Counted from the stretch's first letter, positions 17,439-26,567 are shown. The stretch: 64,000 bases of DNA from an uncultured Aquimarina sp. (GCF_947495315.1 NZ_CANLYD010000003.1:248001-312000), one strand, 5' to 3'. A program made the numbers and translations. The notes: generated from the letters alone by a model not told the origin.

Positions 17439-17624
17439 AAAAATATAAATTGAATTGAATGATTCGTTCAAATGTAAATAAAAGAATATAAAATACACAA
17501 TTAATTTATTAAAAACTTGCTAATTATTCAATATTTAATTTAATTTTATAAGTATAATTACTTGAAAATAAGATATTTATATTATTAAAAAAATGTAGTA
17601 TTTTTACTATTAATAAATTGTTAA

Positions 17625-17785
17625 TAAAAAAAAGGAGATATTCTTTCGAATAACTCCCTTTCTACCAAAATAAAAAATAATTCAAACCTCTGCTGGGATA
17701 GATAAATTGGTCTTACGTATGAAAAATTAACTCTATTAGCAGAGGGTTTTTAAGTTGAATTACTACTACACAAACTCAACTTACT
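17625..17785 (-). ncRNA. Candidate leftward structured small RNA
   Basis: The 643-bp gap 17439-18081 has no gene that I can support. On the minus strand it carries three ordered stems: AAGTTGA/TCAACTT (17752-17758, 17776-17782), AAACCTCTGCT/AGCAGAGGGTTT (17684-17694, 17738-17749), and a terminator hairpin GGAG-A-TATTC/GAATA-A-CTCC (17634-17657) followed by eight T. It may be an independent RNA or the long 3' end of the lipoprotein transcript ending at 18082. A further 9-bp inverted repeat (CTTATGTTC at 17958, GAACATAAG at 17993) lies upstream. Confidence 0.4.
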
Positions 17786-18081
17786 TTTTTTCCTTCTCTT
17801 CTTTGATTATGCGAATGATAATCTTAAAGCAATTATCAGTAGTAAAATACAATATATAATCATAGATGCCCCGTAAATTAGTATTCCGTGTTTTTTAATT
17901 ATTTTTAATTTAAACATTGGGTAATGATATTATTAAGTTTAGTTCGATAAGCCCCTACTTATGTTCGATAATTGTTTTATTGGAGTATTTATGAACATAA
18001 GGTGTACTTCATTTAACGATGATCTGTTATTGTAGTGGTTCGTGGTTATAACAACCTTTATTTACCATTATTGTTATGGTA

Positions 18082-18816
18082 TCATGTGTCGCCATCATCA
18101 TCGTCAGTGTCATCATCCAAACAGAATTCAACGTACATAGCCCAGCTGTTTCCAGGAAACCCATCTCCTTCAGCCCAAGCTGTCTCTTCACTACAATAAT
18201 TATCACCATCGTCGTTTGATTTTAATGTTGTAATTTGTAGACTATCTGTATCATCGTCATTGTCATCTTCAGTACACTCTCCGCAATCAACTTCTGCATG
18301 AGCAGCAAGACAAAAGCATTCTCCAACTAAAGATAAAGGAATAGTGTACGTGTATTCACTTACTCCTTCTGGATGTTCTGATTTGTAGGGGAACTTACCG
18401 ATTTTAGGATTTCCTTTATTGGTTATAGGCATATCAGCACAATTACCAACATATAGATGTGTTGCTTTTAATGTCCAGCTTCCTCCTGAAGATTTTTCTG
18501 TAAAAGAATCTTCATCATCTGTGTCTGTATCACTACAATCAGTTTTATAAGTTACATATAAGTTAGTTCCATCAGAAGTAGCAGTAACAGTGCCAACAAC
18601 ATGATGTTGTCCAGCTATTAGATTGCTCGTAAAAGGAAGTGCTGTTCCATCTACAGATACCTTGAGCATTTTTACATTTACACCTGTTTTAATCTCATTT
18701 GATTGTTCAAAAGATGTGAATGCTTCGTTTTCGCAGCCTATTAATAATATAGCTACTAATGAAATGATGCATACGATAAAAAGTGAACTAGCAATGGTTT
18801 TAAATAAACTTTTCAT
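18082..18816 (-). CDS. Acidic lipoprotein of unknown function
   Basis: 244 residues. A signal peptide with a long hydrophobic stretch ends at LLIGC (Cys28). The main domain includes ATHLYVGNC, GNPKIGKFPY and CFCLAAHAEV, then ETAWAEGDGFPGNSWAMYVEFC, a set I believe recurs in secreted Bacteroidota proteins without a named function. The C-terminus is a run of Asp (DDDTDDDDGDT). There are several Cys that could form disulfides. It lies 19 bp downstream of another acidic lipoprotein and probably belongs to the ECF sigma regulon. The acidity suggests cation binding, which is speculation. Confidence 0.8.
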   Translation of the reverse strand: MKSLFKTIASSLFIVCIISLVAILLIGCENEAFTSFEQSNEIKTGVNVKMLKVSVDGTALPFTSNLIAGQHHVVGTVTATSDGTNLYVTYKTDCSDTDTDDEDSFTEKSSGGSWTLKATHLYVGNCADMPITNKGNPKIGKFPYKSEHPEGVSEYTYTIPLSLVGECFCLAAHAEVDCGECTEDDNDDDTDSLQITTLKSNDDGDNYCSEETAWAEGDGFPGNSWAMYVEFCLDDDTDDDDGDT

Positions 18817-18835
18817 AATTTATTGGTTAGGGGGT

Positions 18836-19909
18836 TTAAGCTTCATCAAAGAATAATTCATCTTTACTGTTTCCTTCATCATCTTTGTCATCCAGCATTA
18901 TTCTTTTTTCTTTTATTTTCTTAACGTTCCATTCGTTACTTAATTTATTTAATGGTTCTTCTGTTCCAAAATCAAGCGTAGCATTTAATCCACCATCAGA
19001 CCTTGTGTTAACTGACCAAGTTCCATTGGTTATGATATTATTGCTGTCATCTCCATCATTGTCTTCTAATGTAATTAGCACAGTGCCGTCTTCAGAAAAA
19101 TCAAAAGTGTAGTCTCTGTAATTATTAGTCTCGTTACTTTCGTTGTCTTTGTATTTCTGAACTTCTAAAAGTTTACTGGTGATCACTTGATTGAAACGTT
19201 CTTCGCTCAAATCGTTTTCATCACAGTCATCTATAGCATCTTCAATAGTATCCTCGAGATCGTCCAGATTGTTTATAACGATTTCAGTGTTGTCTGAAAG
19301 TACTACCGTAATAGGAAAATTAACATTTACAATGTCATCCTCGTCAAGATCTCTAATGAAATCGTGTAGTTCTCTATCACTATTAAATGTAATGGTTTCT
19401 AACAGTTCACTATTAGAATCAAATACAGAAACAGAAAATGGATATTGAAAATCTAGACATTCTATATCGTCGTCTTCATCTTCTTCTTCACAATCTTCAA
19501 TTAATTGTTCTAGCTGATCCTCATTTTCGATGATCATTTCAGAAAAATCACTTGAAATTATGGTTATTGGAAAAATGAAATCCAGATCATCAATATCATC
19601 TTCCAGTTGGTTAAAAATTTCTTCAATAAGTTCGAAATCTTCTTCAGAATCAATATATACATCGATACCATTTACATTCACAGTAACAGGTAATTCAATA
19701 TCAAAACAACTGGAGCCATCTAATATATTATCTCCAGAACCATCATTCATGACTGTTTTTAATATAAGATCGGCGACCTTAGAATTTGCTTCCAGCGTTT
19801 GATCTTGTGGGGATCCAATTTCTTCATCAAGTTCAGATCTACAACCAGTAACAAGAATGATTGAAGAAAGCATTAAAAAACTAATTATTGATTTGATTTG
19901 TGTTTTCAT
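18836..19909 (-). CDS. Acidic repeat lipoprotein, likely target of the divergent ECF sigma factor
   Basis: 357 residues with a lipoprotein signal (ILVTGC, Cys23). Residues ~65-245 hold four similar units of about 40-45 residues, each with a hydrophobic strand (for example LPVTVNVNGIDVYI, FPITIISSDFSEMII, YPFSVSVFDSNSELL, FPITVVLSDNTEIVI) and then a very acidic helix with L/I spacing. The C-terminal ~90 residues (TFDFSEDGTVLITL, NGTWSVNTRSDGGL) resemble a small lipocalin-like fold. Its upstream region shares a 26-bp sequence with the fecR promoter region, so I infer sigma-dependent co-expression with the receptor. No enzymatic motif is visible. Confidence 0.8.
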   Translation of the reverse strand: MKTQIKSIISFLMLSSIILVTGCRSELDEEIGSPQDQTLEANSKVADLILKTVMNDGSGDNILDGSSCFDIELPVTVNVNGIDVYIDSEEDFELIEEIFNQLEDDIDDLDFIFPITIISSDFSEMIIENEDQLEQLIEDCEEEDEDDDIECLDFQYPFSVSVFDSNSELLETITFNSDRELHDFIRDLDEDDIVNVNFPITVVLSDNTEIVINNLDDLEDTIEDAIDDCDENDLSEERFNQVITSKLLEVQKYKDNESNETNNYRDYTFDFSEDGTVLITLEDNDGDDSNNIITNGTWSVNTRSDGGLNATLDFGTEEPLNKLSNEWNVKKIKEKRIMLDDKDDEGNSKDELFFDEA

Positions 19910-19948
19910 GATATTTCAGGTTTTTTAAGTTGGTCTTCTGAATACTAA

Positions 19949-19974
19949 AACAACTAAGTTTTAAAAACTCCTTT
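19949..19974 (-). promoter_or_regulatory. Predicted ECF sigma promoter of the lipoprotein operon (copy 1)
   Basis: On the minus strand these 26 bases run from AAAGGAGTTTTT to ACTTAGTTGTT and are identical to 20540-20565 on the plus strand. They lie 40 bp upstream of the lipoprotein ATG at 19909, a proper promoter distance. The G-rich/T-run then GTTGT pattern is what I would expect of an ECF-type promoter in this phylum. Confidence 0.7.
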
Positions 19975-20020
19975 ATTATTTTTCTTTTTTTCTACATTTA
20001 CCGCCAAATCTTCTTTGAAT

Positions 20021-20539
20021 ATGTCAAAAGAATTGCAGGAAAACGTTTGTGAAGAAAAGATATTTTCGATGATTTACCGAAAGTATTCTAAGGACATATA
20101 TAATTTTCTTTATTATAAATATGGAGAGACATTAGAGTCAAATGATAAGATGCAGGATGTGTTTATCAAACTACTGTCTCATTGTAAAGAGGTGACTCCT
20201 GATAAGGCGAAAGGTTTTTTATTTAAAGTAGCAAAGAATATGATGCTTAATGCTATCAAACATAAAAAAGTGGTGCTCAAACACAGAGAAATAAAACCAA
20301 AAGATTATACAAACGAATCTCCTGAATTTATTTTAGAACATCAGCAATTTTTGAAAAGATACCAGCAGGCACTGAGTAAATTGACAGAAGACCAACGAAC
20401 CGCTTTTTTACTAAATAAGGTAGAAGGAAAAAAACATGCTGAGATTGCAGAGATGCTTGGAATTACCAGAAAAGCTGCTGAGAATAGAATTTATACTGCT
20501 TATAATAAGCTAAAAAGTGAACTGGAAGGATTTAAATAA
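20021..20539 (+). CDS. ECF-type RNA polymerase sigma factor (FecI-like)
   Basis: 172 residues from the ATG at 20021 (a TTG six bases earlier is in frame but unneeded). Region 2 is IYRKYSKDIYNFLYYKYG... DKMQDVFIKLL and region 4 is LSKLTEDQRTAFLLNKVEGKKHAEIAEMLGITRKAAENRI, the helix-turn-helix that reads the -35 box. It is followed by a FecR-type anti-sigma and a TonB receptor with an N-terminal signalling domain, the classical cell-surface signalling trio. It is also divergent from two acidic lipoproteins that share its predicted target promoter. Confidence 0.95.
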   Translation: MSKELQENVCEEKIFSMIYRKYSKDIYNFLYYKYGETLESNDKMQDVFIKLLSHCKEVTPDKAKGFLFKVAKNMMLNAIKHKKVVLKHREIKPKDYTNESPEFILEHQQFLKRYQQALSKLTEDQRTAFLLNKVEGKKHAEIAEMLGITRKAAENRIYTAYNKLKSELEGFK

Positions 20540-20565
20540 AAAGGAGTTTTTAAAACTTAGTTGTT
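20540..20565 (+). promoter_or_regulatory. Predicted ECF sigma promoter upstream of fecR (copy 2)
   Basis: Same 26 bases as 19949-19974 but on the plus strand, lying just after the sigma gene stop (20539) and 18 bp before the fecR-like ATG at 20584. The two copies form an inverted pair around the sigma gene. Both continue with a T/A-rich stretch then AGAAG. The sigma gene itself is not preceded by this motif in its own direction. Confidence 0.7.
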
Positions 20566-20583
20566 CTATATATAGAAGAAAGA

Positions 20584-21504
20584 ATGAAAATGGATAAAGA
20601 ATATTTAATAAAGAAATGGTTGGCAGACGAATTAACGGATGCTGAACTTGAGGCTTTTAAGAAATTGGATGATTACGATATGCATACCAAAATTCTTGAA
20701 AGTGCTCAGTATTTTAAAGCTTCTGACGTTTTCCAAATTAGCGATATAAATGATATGTATGCCAGAATGGAAAACGCTCCTAATGCTGTTTCTAAAAAAA
20801 CTAATTGGTATCGACCATTATTAAAATTAGCCGCTATATTTGTTGTGTTATTAGGTGTTTCTTTCTTTTTCTTTACCAATAATGATAGTACAATTAAGAC
20901 ACTAGCTAATCAAAAGCTAACTGTTGAACTTCCTGACGCTTCAGAGGTTGTGGTTAACTCAAAATCCATAGTCGTTTTTAATGAAAACAAATGGGAGACT
21001 AAAAGGGAAGTGAATCTTACTGGAGAAGCTTTTTTTAAAGTAAAAAAAGGATCTGCCTTTGATGTAATTACACAGGATGGTAAGGTAACTGTTTTAGGTA
21101 CTCAATTTAATGTAAAAAACAGGGAAAATTATTTCGAAGTTAAATGCTATGAAGGCCTTGTAAGAGTCAAACATGGAGAGTATACACAGAACTTGCCAGC
21201 AGGTAATACTTTAAGAGTTATAGATGGGAATCTTACTTTTGAAACGGTTAATTTGAATCGCCCCCAATGGATAAGTAATATTAGTAGTTTTAAAAGTGTT
21301 CCATTCTATGAGGTTATAAATGAGTTCGAAAGACAATATGATATCAAAGTGACTATGATGAATGGTATCGATACTAAACGTCTTTTTACAGGAGGTTTTG
21401 TTCATAATAACCTTCAAGAAGGCTTAAAATCTATAACTTTACCTCTAGATCTGACTTATAGCATTGATATCAATAATAACATCACCTTGCGTTATAATAA
21501 ATAA
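20584..21504 (+). CDS. FecR-family anti-sigma factor
   Basis: 306 residues. Residues 1-75 are cytoplasmic and bind sigma; a single membrane span sits at ~83-100 (LLKLAAIFVVLLGVSFFFF); the FecR domain follows with LTVELPDASEVVVNSKS and VNLTGEAFFKVKKGSAFDV; the C-terminal DUF4974/STN-like part contains FYEVINEFERQYDIKV and FTGGFVHNNLQEGL. Its role is to hold the sigma factor and pass on the receptor signal. The receptor frame overlaps its 3' end by about 40 bp. Confidence 0.95.
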   Translation: MKMDKEYLIKKWLADELTDAELEAFKKLDDYDMHTKILESAQYFKASDVFQISDINDMYARMENAPNAVSKKTNWYRPLLKLAAIFVVLLGVSFFFFTNNDSTIKTLANQKLTVELPDASEVVVNSKSIVVFNENKWETKREVNLTGEAFFKVKKGSAFDVITQDGKVTVLGTQFNVKNRENYFEVKCYEGLVRVKHGEYTQNLPAGNTLRVIDGNLTFETVNLNRPQWISNISSFKSVPFYEVINEFERQYDIKVTMMNGIDTKRLFTGGFVHNNLQEGLKSITLPLDLTYSIDINNNITLRYNK

Positions 21505-24007
21505 GATATGTAAAGTACTTTTACTTCTCTTATTTACTATTTTTTATGTTCCTCTAATTGGCCAAACCAAAGAGGAAAAGGATTCAACTCTCTTAGTTGA
21601 TCAATTAGTTCAGCTAGAAGCGAAATTTCCATATAAGTTTACCTATGCTGATGATACCATAGAAAATGTTTTTGTCAGTAGTGTTCCACAGGAATTTTCA
21701 TTTGATCAAGTTCTTGATTTTTTAAGACAAAAAACTAGTCTTGTCTTTACTGTTATTAACAATAACTTTGTTTCTATAAACAAGGGAGATACATCTCTGT
21801 TACTCTGTGGATTTATCAAGGAAATAAAAACAAAAAAACCTCTTTATGGAGCCACTATTCGAGGAAAGAAATCATCAATGATAAGTGATAAAGACGGATA
21901 TTTTCAATTAGAGGTTTTTAGTGATAAAGAAACCATAATCATTGGTCATCTTGGGTTTAGAACTACCTATCGACTTTCTAACTCTTTTACAAAAGAAAAT
22001 TGCGCTCCTATTTATCTGGAGCCCAAAACTGAAATTTTAGCAGAAGTTATTCTTAAAGACTATCTAACCCAAGGAATTAGCAAAACAGATGATGGAGCTT
22101 TTCAGATAGAATATGATAATTTTGGAATACTTCCGGGTTTAATTGAAGCAGATGTGCTACAAACTATACAGGCACTTCCGGGTATACAAAGTGTTGATGA
22201 AACAGTTTCTAATATTAACATCAGAGGTGGTACTCACGATCAAAACTTAATTCTTTGGGATGGTATCAAAATGTATCAATCAGGACATTTTTTCGGACTA
22301 ATATCAATCTTTAATCCGTCGATTACAGGAAAAGCAGTTTTGATTAAAAATGGAACCGGGGCTGAGTTTATGGATGGAGTTTCAGGTACAATTTTAATGA
22401 ATACGGATACTGAAATTAATACAGATTTTAGGGGTAGTATTGGGTTTAATCTTATCAATGCAGACGCCTTTACAGATATTCCGATTGGAAAAAAATCATC
22501 GTTACAGCTTTCTGCCAGAAAGTCAATAAGTGATTTTGTAAAAACACCTACCTACAAACAATATTTTGATAGAATTTCTCAGGATAGTGAGATAGGTAGT
22601 AATGATGAAACGGATATAGAATTTGATTTTTATGATATTAATCTTCGATGGAACTGGAAAATTTCTGAAAAAGATAAGCTTAGAATAAATTTTTTAGGAA
22701 TAAATAACGAATTGGTTTTTACAGAAAATGAAATGATCGGAAATATCAATAGTTCCAAACAAAGTAATTTGGTTCAGAATAGCATTGCAGGGGGAATTTG
22801 GTATCAGAGGCATTGGAGTAATCAGTTTACAACATCGCTCCAGGTATATGAAACAGATTATAAGTTACAATCCGTGAACGCCAATCTTCAGGATCAGCAA
22901 CGGTTTTTGCAAGAAAATATAGTGTCCGAAACAGGAATAAAGTTAAATACTCATTATATGCCCAGAGCGAATATTAACTGGCTTAATGGGTATCAACTTA
23001 CAGAAACGGGTGTATCTAATCTTAATGATATTGATAATCCTGTTTTTCGGGAAAATCGAGTAAGGGTAATTCGCAATCATAGCCTCTTTTCGCAAATAGG
23101 CTATAAAGGTTTGAAAGCAAAGAATTCAGTCAATTTTGGCGTAAAATATAGCTATAACGAAAAATTTAGAACACATTTAATAGAGCCAAGATTAAGTTAT
23201 AATCAAAAGTTTCTTGACTATTTTAATTTTGAAGTATTAGGAGAATTTAAACATCAGAATACATCTCAGATCATCAATTTTCAGAATGACTTTTTGGGAA
23301 TAGAAAAGCGAAGATGGATTTTGGCAAATAATGATGACATTCCAGTTATTAAAAGCAAACAAGTTTCTTTAGGATTACAATACAATAGAAAAGGATGGCT
23401 TATTAGTTCTGAAGGATATTATAAAATGGTGGAAGGAATTACCGCACGTAGCCAAGGATTTCAGAATCAATATGAATTCATACAATCGATAGGAGGTTAT
23501 GTAGTAAGTGGGGTAGATTTTCTAGTAAATAAACGATTTAGTGAAGTCAGCACCTGGCTGAGTTATTCGTACGTGAATAATGAATATACTTTTGAGGACT
23601 TCGATGAGAAACAATTTCCTAATAATGTGGATATAGCACATTCTCTAACATTAGGAGTTGCATACACAATGAAAGACTTAAGAATATCTGCGGGTTTAAA
23701 TTGGCACTCTGGTTTACCTACAACGAGACCGGTTTTTATGAATGAAGTAGAAGGTGATGAAATTAATTATGATCTGGCAAATAGTGATAGACTAAATGAG
23801 TATTTACGATTGGATATTTCTGCTACGTATGATTTTGTAATAGCTAAGGGAGTAAAAGCTCATACCGGTATTTCTGTTTGGAATCTTTCTGATCAGAACA
23901 ATACAATCAATAATTATTATCGGGTTAATCAAGAAAATAGGCCACAAGAAGTTCTCAAGTCTTCATTAGGAGTTACTCCTAATGTAACATTTAGAGTGTC
24001 ATTTTAG
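21464..24007 (+). CDS. TonB-dependent outer-membrane receptor with STN and carboxypeptidase-like domains
   Basis: About 847 residues. After a hydrophobic export signal (KVLLLLLFTIFYVPLIGQ) comes an STN signalling domain (~45-110), a carboxypeptidase-regulatory-like domain (~112-195, CGFIKEIKTKKPLYGATIRG), a plug domain (DVLQTIQALPGIQSVDE, NINIRGGTHDQNLILWDGI) and a barrel ending in FRVSF. The start is odd: there is no in-frame ATG. A TTG at 21464 inside fecR is the only standard alternative, giving a 17-residue leader before the hydrophobic core. The substrate could be a polymer, siderophore or metal complex; not determinable here. Confidence 0.92.
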   Translation: MISIITSPCVIINKICKVLLLLLFTIFYVPLIGQTKEEKDSTLLVDQLVQLEAKFPYKFTYADDTIENVFVSSVPQEFSFDQVLDFLRQKTSLVFTVINNNFVSINKGDTSLLLCGFIKEIKTKKPLYGATIRGKKSSMISDKDGYFQLEVFSDKETIIIGHLGFRTTYRLSNSFTKENCAPIYLEPKTEILAEVILKDYLTQGISKTDDGAFQIEYDNFGILPGLIEADVLQTIQALPGIQSVDETVSNINIRGGTHDQNLILWDGIKMYQSGHFFGLISIFNPSITGKAVLIKNGTGAEFMDGVSGTILMNTDTEINTDFRGSIGFNLINADAFTDIPIGKKSSLQLSARKSISDFVKTPTYKQYFDRISQDSEIGSNDETDIEFDFYDINLRWNWKISEKDKLRINFLGINNELVFTENEMIGNINSSKQSNLVQNSIAGGIWYQRHWSNQFTTSLQVYETDYKLQSVNANLQDQQRFLQENIVSETGIKLNTHYMPRANINWLNGYQLTETGVSNLNDIDNPVFRENRVRVIRNHSLFSQIGYKGLKAKNSVNFGVKYSYNEKFRTHLIEPRLSYNQKFLDYFNFEVLGEFKHQNTSQIINFQNDFLGIEKRRWILANNDDIPVIKSKQVSLGLQYNRKGWLISSEGYYKMVEGITARSQGFQNQYEFIQSIGGYVVSGVDFLVNKRFSEVSTWLSYSYVNNEYTFEDFDEKQFPNNVDIAHSLTLGVAYTMKDLRISAGLNWHSGLPTTRPVFMNEVEGDEINYDLANSDRLNEYLRLDISATYDFVIAKGVKAHTGISVWNLSDQNNTINNYYRVNQENRPQEVLKSSLGVTPNVTFRVSF

Positions 24008-24016
24008 TATCTGTTT

Positions 24017-25114
24017 TCAGTCAATAAGCGCATTAATTTTTATCCATAGATCATTGTCAAAACTTGATGGGCCTAATAAAGCTTGGCCAGTATCATCACC
24101 CATTCTAACAATTACCAAATTCTGACTAGGAACTACATAGAGTTTTTGATCATCTTTACCTAAACCGGCGATAAGATCATCTGGCCCATCCGGCATTAAT
24201 TCTCCAGGAAATTCATTTTCGAATGCTGGCGCTCTAAAGCTTGATTTACCATTTAGCCACCATAAATATCCATAAGATTGATTTAGGTTTTGTGAAGTAG
24301 TAGTCATTTCGGTAAAGTAGTTTTGATCTGTGAAAATTTTAGTGTTATCCCAAGTGCCTTTATTAAGATTTAATAGTCCAAAACGAGCCATGCTTCTGGC
24401 TGTGCTATAGTATATATTGGCGTATCCAATACTCACCCATGTTCCATTCATCCCAATTTTGTTTTTTAGTTTAGTATCAAAATAAGTATTGTAATCTATG
24501 TTTGTAGCTCCAGTAACGATATCTGTTAGTAGTGTATACGTAGCATTATGATAATACCAGAAATTTCCTGGTTCATTAAGATACGTAAGGCAATCAAAAT
24601 CGTTACAGTTTTGATTAGATACATTATAATCTAAACCTGATGTCATCGTTAAATGGTTTCTGACTGTAATTGCTTGTTCTTGATCCGTTGTGATATCCGC
24701 CCATTGAGTTCCTAGGTATGTTGTAGAAGGTTCGTCAATATCTAATAAACCTTCTTGTTGAGCTAGTCCAACAGTAAAGGCAGTCAATGTTTTTCCTGCA
24801 GAATACCAAGGATTGTTATCATAAGCTGAACTTCCATTAAAGTATTTCTCGACCGCAATTTTCCCGTTTTTCAAAATAATAAAAGCCTTGGTGTCTTTTT
24901 CTTCAAGAAAATCATAAAGAGGTTGTTCCGCCTCAGTATTCCATCCTAGACCCTTAATAGCAGTGGTTTCCCAATCATCAGAATTAACTGGAGGGAAATA
25001 TATTTCATCTGGATTCTCGATAATAACTTCATCTATTATTTCATTAGAATCATCAGAACACGAAAGGGTAAAGCTAAGTAGTAAAGAATAAAATAAAGTC
25101 ATTATATTTTTCAT
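24017..25114 (-). CDS. Serine hydrolase lipoprotein (class C beta-lactamase/DD-peptidase fold)
   Basis: 365 residues from the ATG at 25114, which begins a lipoprotein signal MKNIMTLFYSLLLSFTLSCSDD; the frame runs 11 codons further upstream. The SxxK motif is SAGKT near residue 117, the YxN motif is YHN in NFWYYHNATYT, and a GLGKDDQ / VPSQNLVIVRMGDD end resembles the third box region. Family members are esterases, peptidases or lactamases; as an envelope lipoprotein with this layout an esterase is likely. It converges with the receptor gene 9 bp away. Confidence 0.9.
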   Translation of the reverse strand: MKNIMTLFYSLLLSFTLSCSDDSNEIIDEVIIENPDEIYFPPVNSDDWETTAIKGLGWNTEAEQPLYDFLEEKDTKAFIILKNGKIAVEKYFNGSSAYDNNPWYSAGKTLTAFTVGLAQQEGLLDIDEPSTTYLGTQWADITTDQEQAITVRNHLTMTSGLDYNVSNQNCNDFDCLTYLNEPGNFWYYHNATYTLLTDIVTGATNIDYNTYFDTKLKNKIGMNGTWVSIGYANIYYSTARSMARFGLLNLNKGTWDNTKIFTDQNYFTEMTTTSQNLNQSYGYLWWLNGKSSFRAPAFENEFPGELMPDGPDDLIAGLGKDDQKLYVVPSQNLVIVRMGDDTGQALLGPSSFDNDLWIKINALID

Positions 25115-25227
25115 AAGTTGGGGGTTATGTAGATTTAGACAATACAATATACAAAAGGTTTAAATAATTGATTTTTTTAGCATACAGAGTTATTAATAAT
25201 AATACGCTAAACTTTAGTTATTCATTG

Positions 25228-25235
25228 TATCTTTG
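25228..25235 (+). promoter_or_regulatory. Putative -7 promoter element for rimO
   Basis: TATCTTTG matches TAnnTTTG and lies 20 bp before the rimO ATG at 25256; no clear -33 TTG is seen. Confidence 0.4.
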
Positions 25236-25255
25236 CAAACCTTTATCCAGAAGAT

Positions 25256-26557
25256 ATGAGAACAAAGACTTTAAAAAAGAATAAGATCAATGTAGTTACA
25301 TTAGGTTGTAGTAAGAACGTGTATGATAGTGAGGTTCTTATGGGACAACTGAAAGCAAATAACAAGGAGGTTGTTCATGAAGAAGAAGGAAATGTTGTGG
25401 TTATTAATACTTGTGGTTTTATTGCCAATGCAAAAGAAGAGTCTGTAAATACTATTTTAGAGTATGTGCAGAAAAAGGATCAAGGCATAGTAGATAAAGT
25501 TTTTGTTACTGGTTGTTTGTCTGAGCGATATAAACCAGATTTAGAGAAAGAAATTCCAGATGTAGATCAATATTTTGGTACTACAGAACTTCCCGGCTTG
25601 TTAAAAGCATTGGGAGCTGATTATAAACACGAATTAATAGGAGAAAGATTAACTACGACTCCTAAAAACTATGCGTACTTAAAAATAGCAGAAGGTTGTG
25701 ATCGCCCTTGTTCTTTTTGTGCAATTCCATTGATGCGTGGTAAACATAAGTCAACACCAATTGAAGAATTAGTCACTGAAGCGGAAAAGTTAGCAGCTAA
25801 CGGAGTGAAAGAATTAGTGTTAATTGCTCAGGATTTAACCTATTACGGACTTGATCTTTATAAAGAAAGAAAGTTAGCAGATTTATTACGTGAATTGGTG
25901 AAAGTAGATGGTATAGAGTGGATACGTTTACATTATGCATTTCCTACAGGATTTCCAATGGAAGTATTAGAGGTAATGCGAAAAGAACCTAAAATCTGTA
26001 ATTATATTGATATACCATTACAGCACATAGCAGATCCAATTCTTAAGTCAATGCGTCGTGGTACAACCAAAGCTAAAACTACTAAGCTTCTTAATGAGTT
26101 TAGAGCAGCAGTACCGGAAATGACAATACGTACTACATTAATTGTTGGGTATCCAGGTGAAACACAGGAAGATTTTGAAACACTAAGAGATTGGGTAAAA
26201 GAAATGCGTTTTGAACGTCTTGGATGTTTTACCTATTCTCATGAAGAAAATACACACGCTTTCAATCTAGAAGATGATGTCCCGGAAGAGGTGAAAATGG
26301 ATCGTGCCAATGAAATCATGGAAATACAATCACAAATCTCCTGGGAATTGAACCAACAGAAAATAGGACAGGAGTTTAAGGTTGTTATTGATCGAAAAGA
26401 AGGACCGTATTTTATAGGTAGAACAGAATTTGATTCTCCTGATGTAGATAACGAGGTGTTAATAGACGCATCTAAGTTTTATTTGAAAACTGGAGAATAT
26501 ACTACCGTTAAAATTTATGAAGCAGAGGATTTTGATCTGTATGGTGAGGTTATTTAG
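25256..26557 (+). CDS. rimO: Ribosomal protein S12 methylthiotransferase RimO
   Basis: 433 residues. N-terminal MTTase domain NVVTLGCSKNVYDSEVLMGQL with its Cys set (LGC, NTCGF, GCLSERY) that binds the auxiliary 4Fe-4S cluster. Radical SAM motif CDRPCSFCAIPLMRGKHKS (CxxxCxxC). A C-terminal TRAM domain near EFKVVIDRKEGPYFIGRTEFD. It methylthiolates Asp of ribosomal protein S12. The SKNxYDSE form distinguishes RimO from MiaB. Monocistronic; the convergent response-regulator gene ends 22 bp downstream. Confidence 0.97.
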   Translation: MRTKTLKKNKINVVTLGCSKNVYDSEVLMGQLKANNKEVVHEEEGNVVVINTCGFIANAKEESVNTILEYVQKKDQGIVDKVFVTGCLSERYKPDLEKEIPDVDQYFGTTELPGLLKALGADYKHELIGERLTTTPKNYAYLKIAEGCDRPCSFCAIPLMRGKHKSTPIEELVTEAEKLAANGVKELVLIAQDLTYYGLDLYKERKLADLLRELVKVDGIEWIRLHYAFPTGFPMEVLEVMRKEPKICNYIDIPLQHIADPILKSMRRGTTKAKTTKLLNEFRAAVPEMTIRTTLIVGYPGETQEDFETLRDWVKEMRFERLGCFTYSHEENTHAFNLEDDVPEEVKMDRANEIMEIQSQISWELNQQKIGQEFKVVIDRKEGPYFIGRTEFDSPDVDNEVLIDASKFYLKTGEYTTVKIYEAEDFDLYGEVI

Positions 26558-26567
26558 CCAAAAAAAA

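Noticed and set aside
18027..18209. Small frame overlapping the 3' end of the lipoprotein gene at 18082
   Set aside because: Out of frame shadow of a real gene with no homologous features.
18885..19802. Serine-rich frames on the plus strand opposite the acidic lipoprotein
   Set aside because: Ser runs are the reverse complement of Asp/Glu codons; no start signals or family features.
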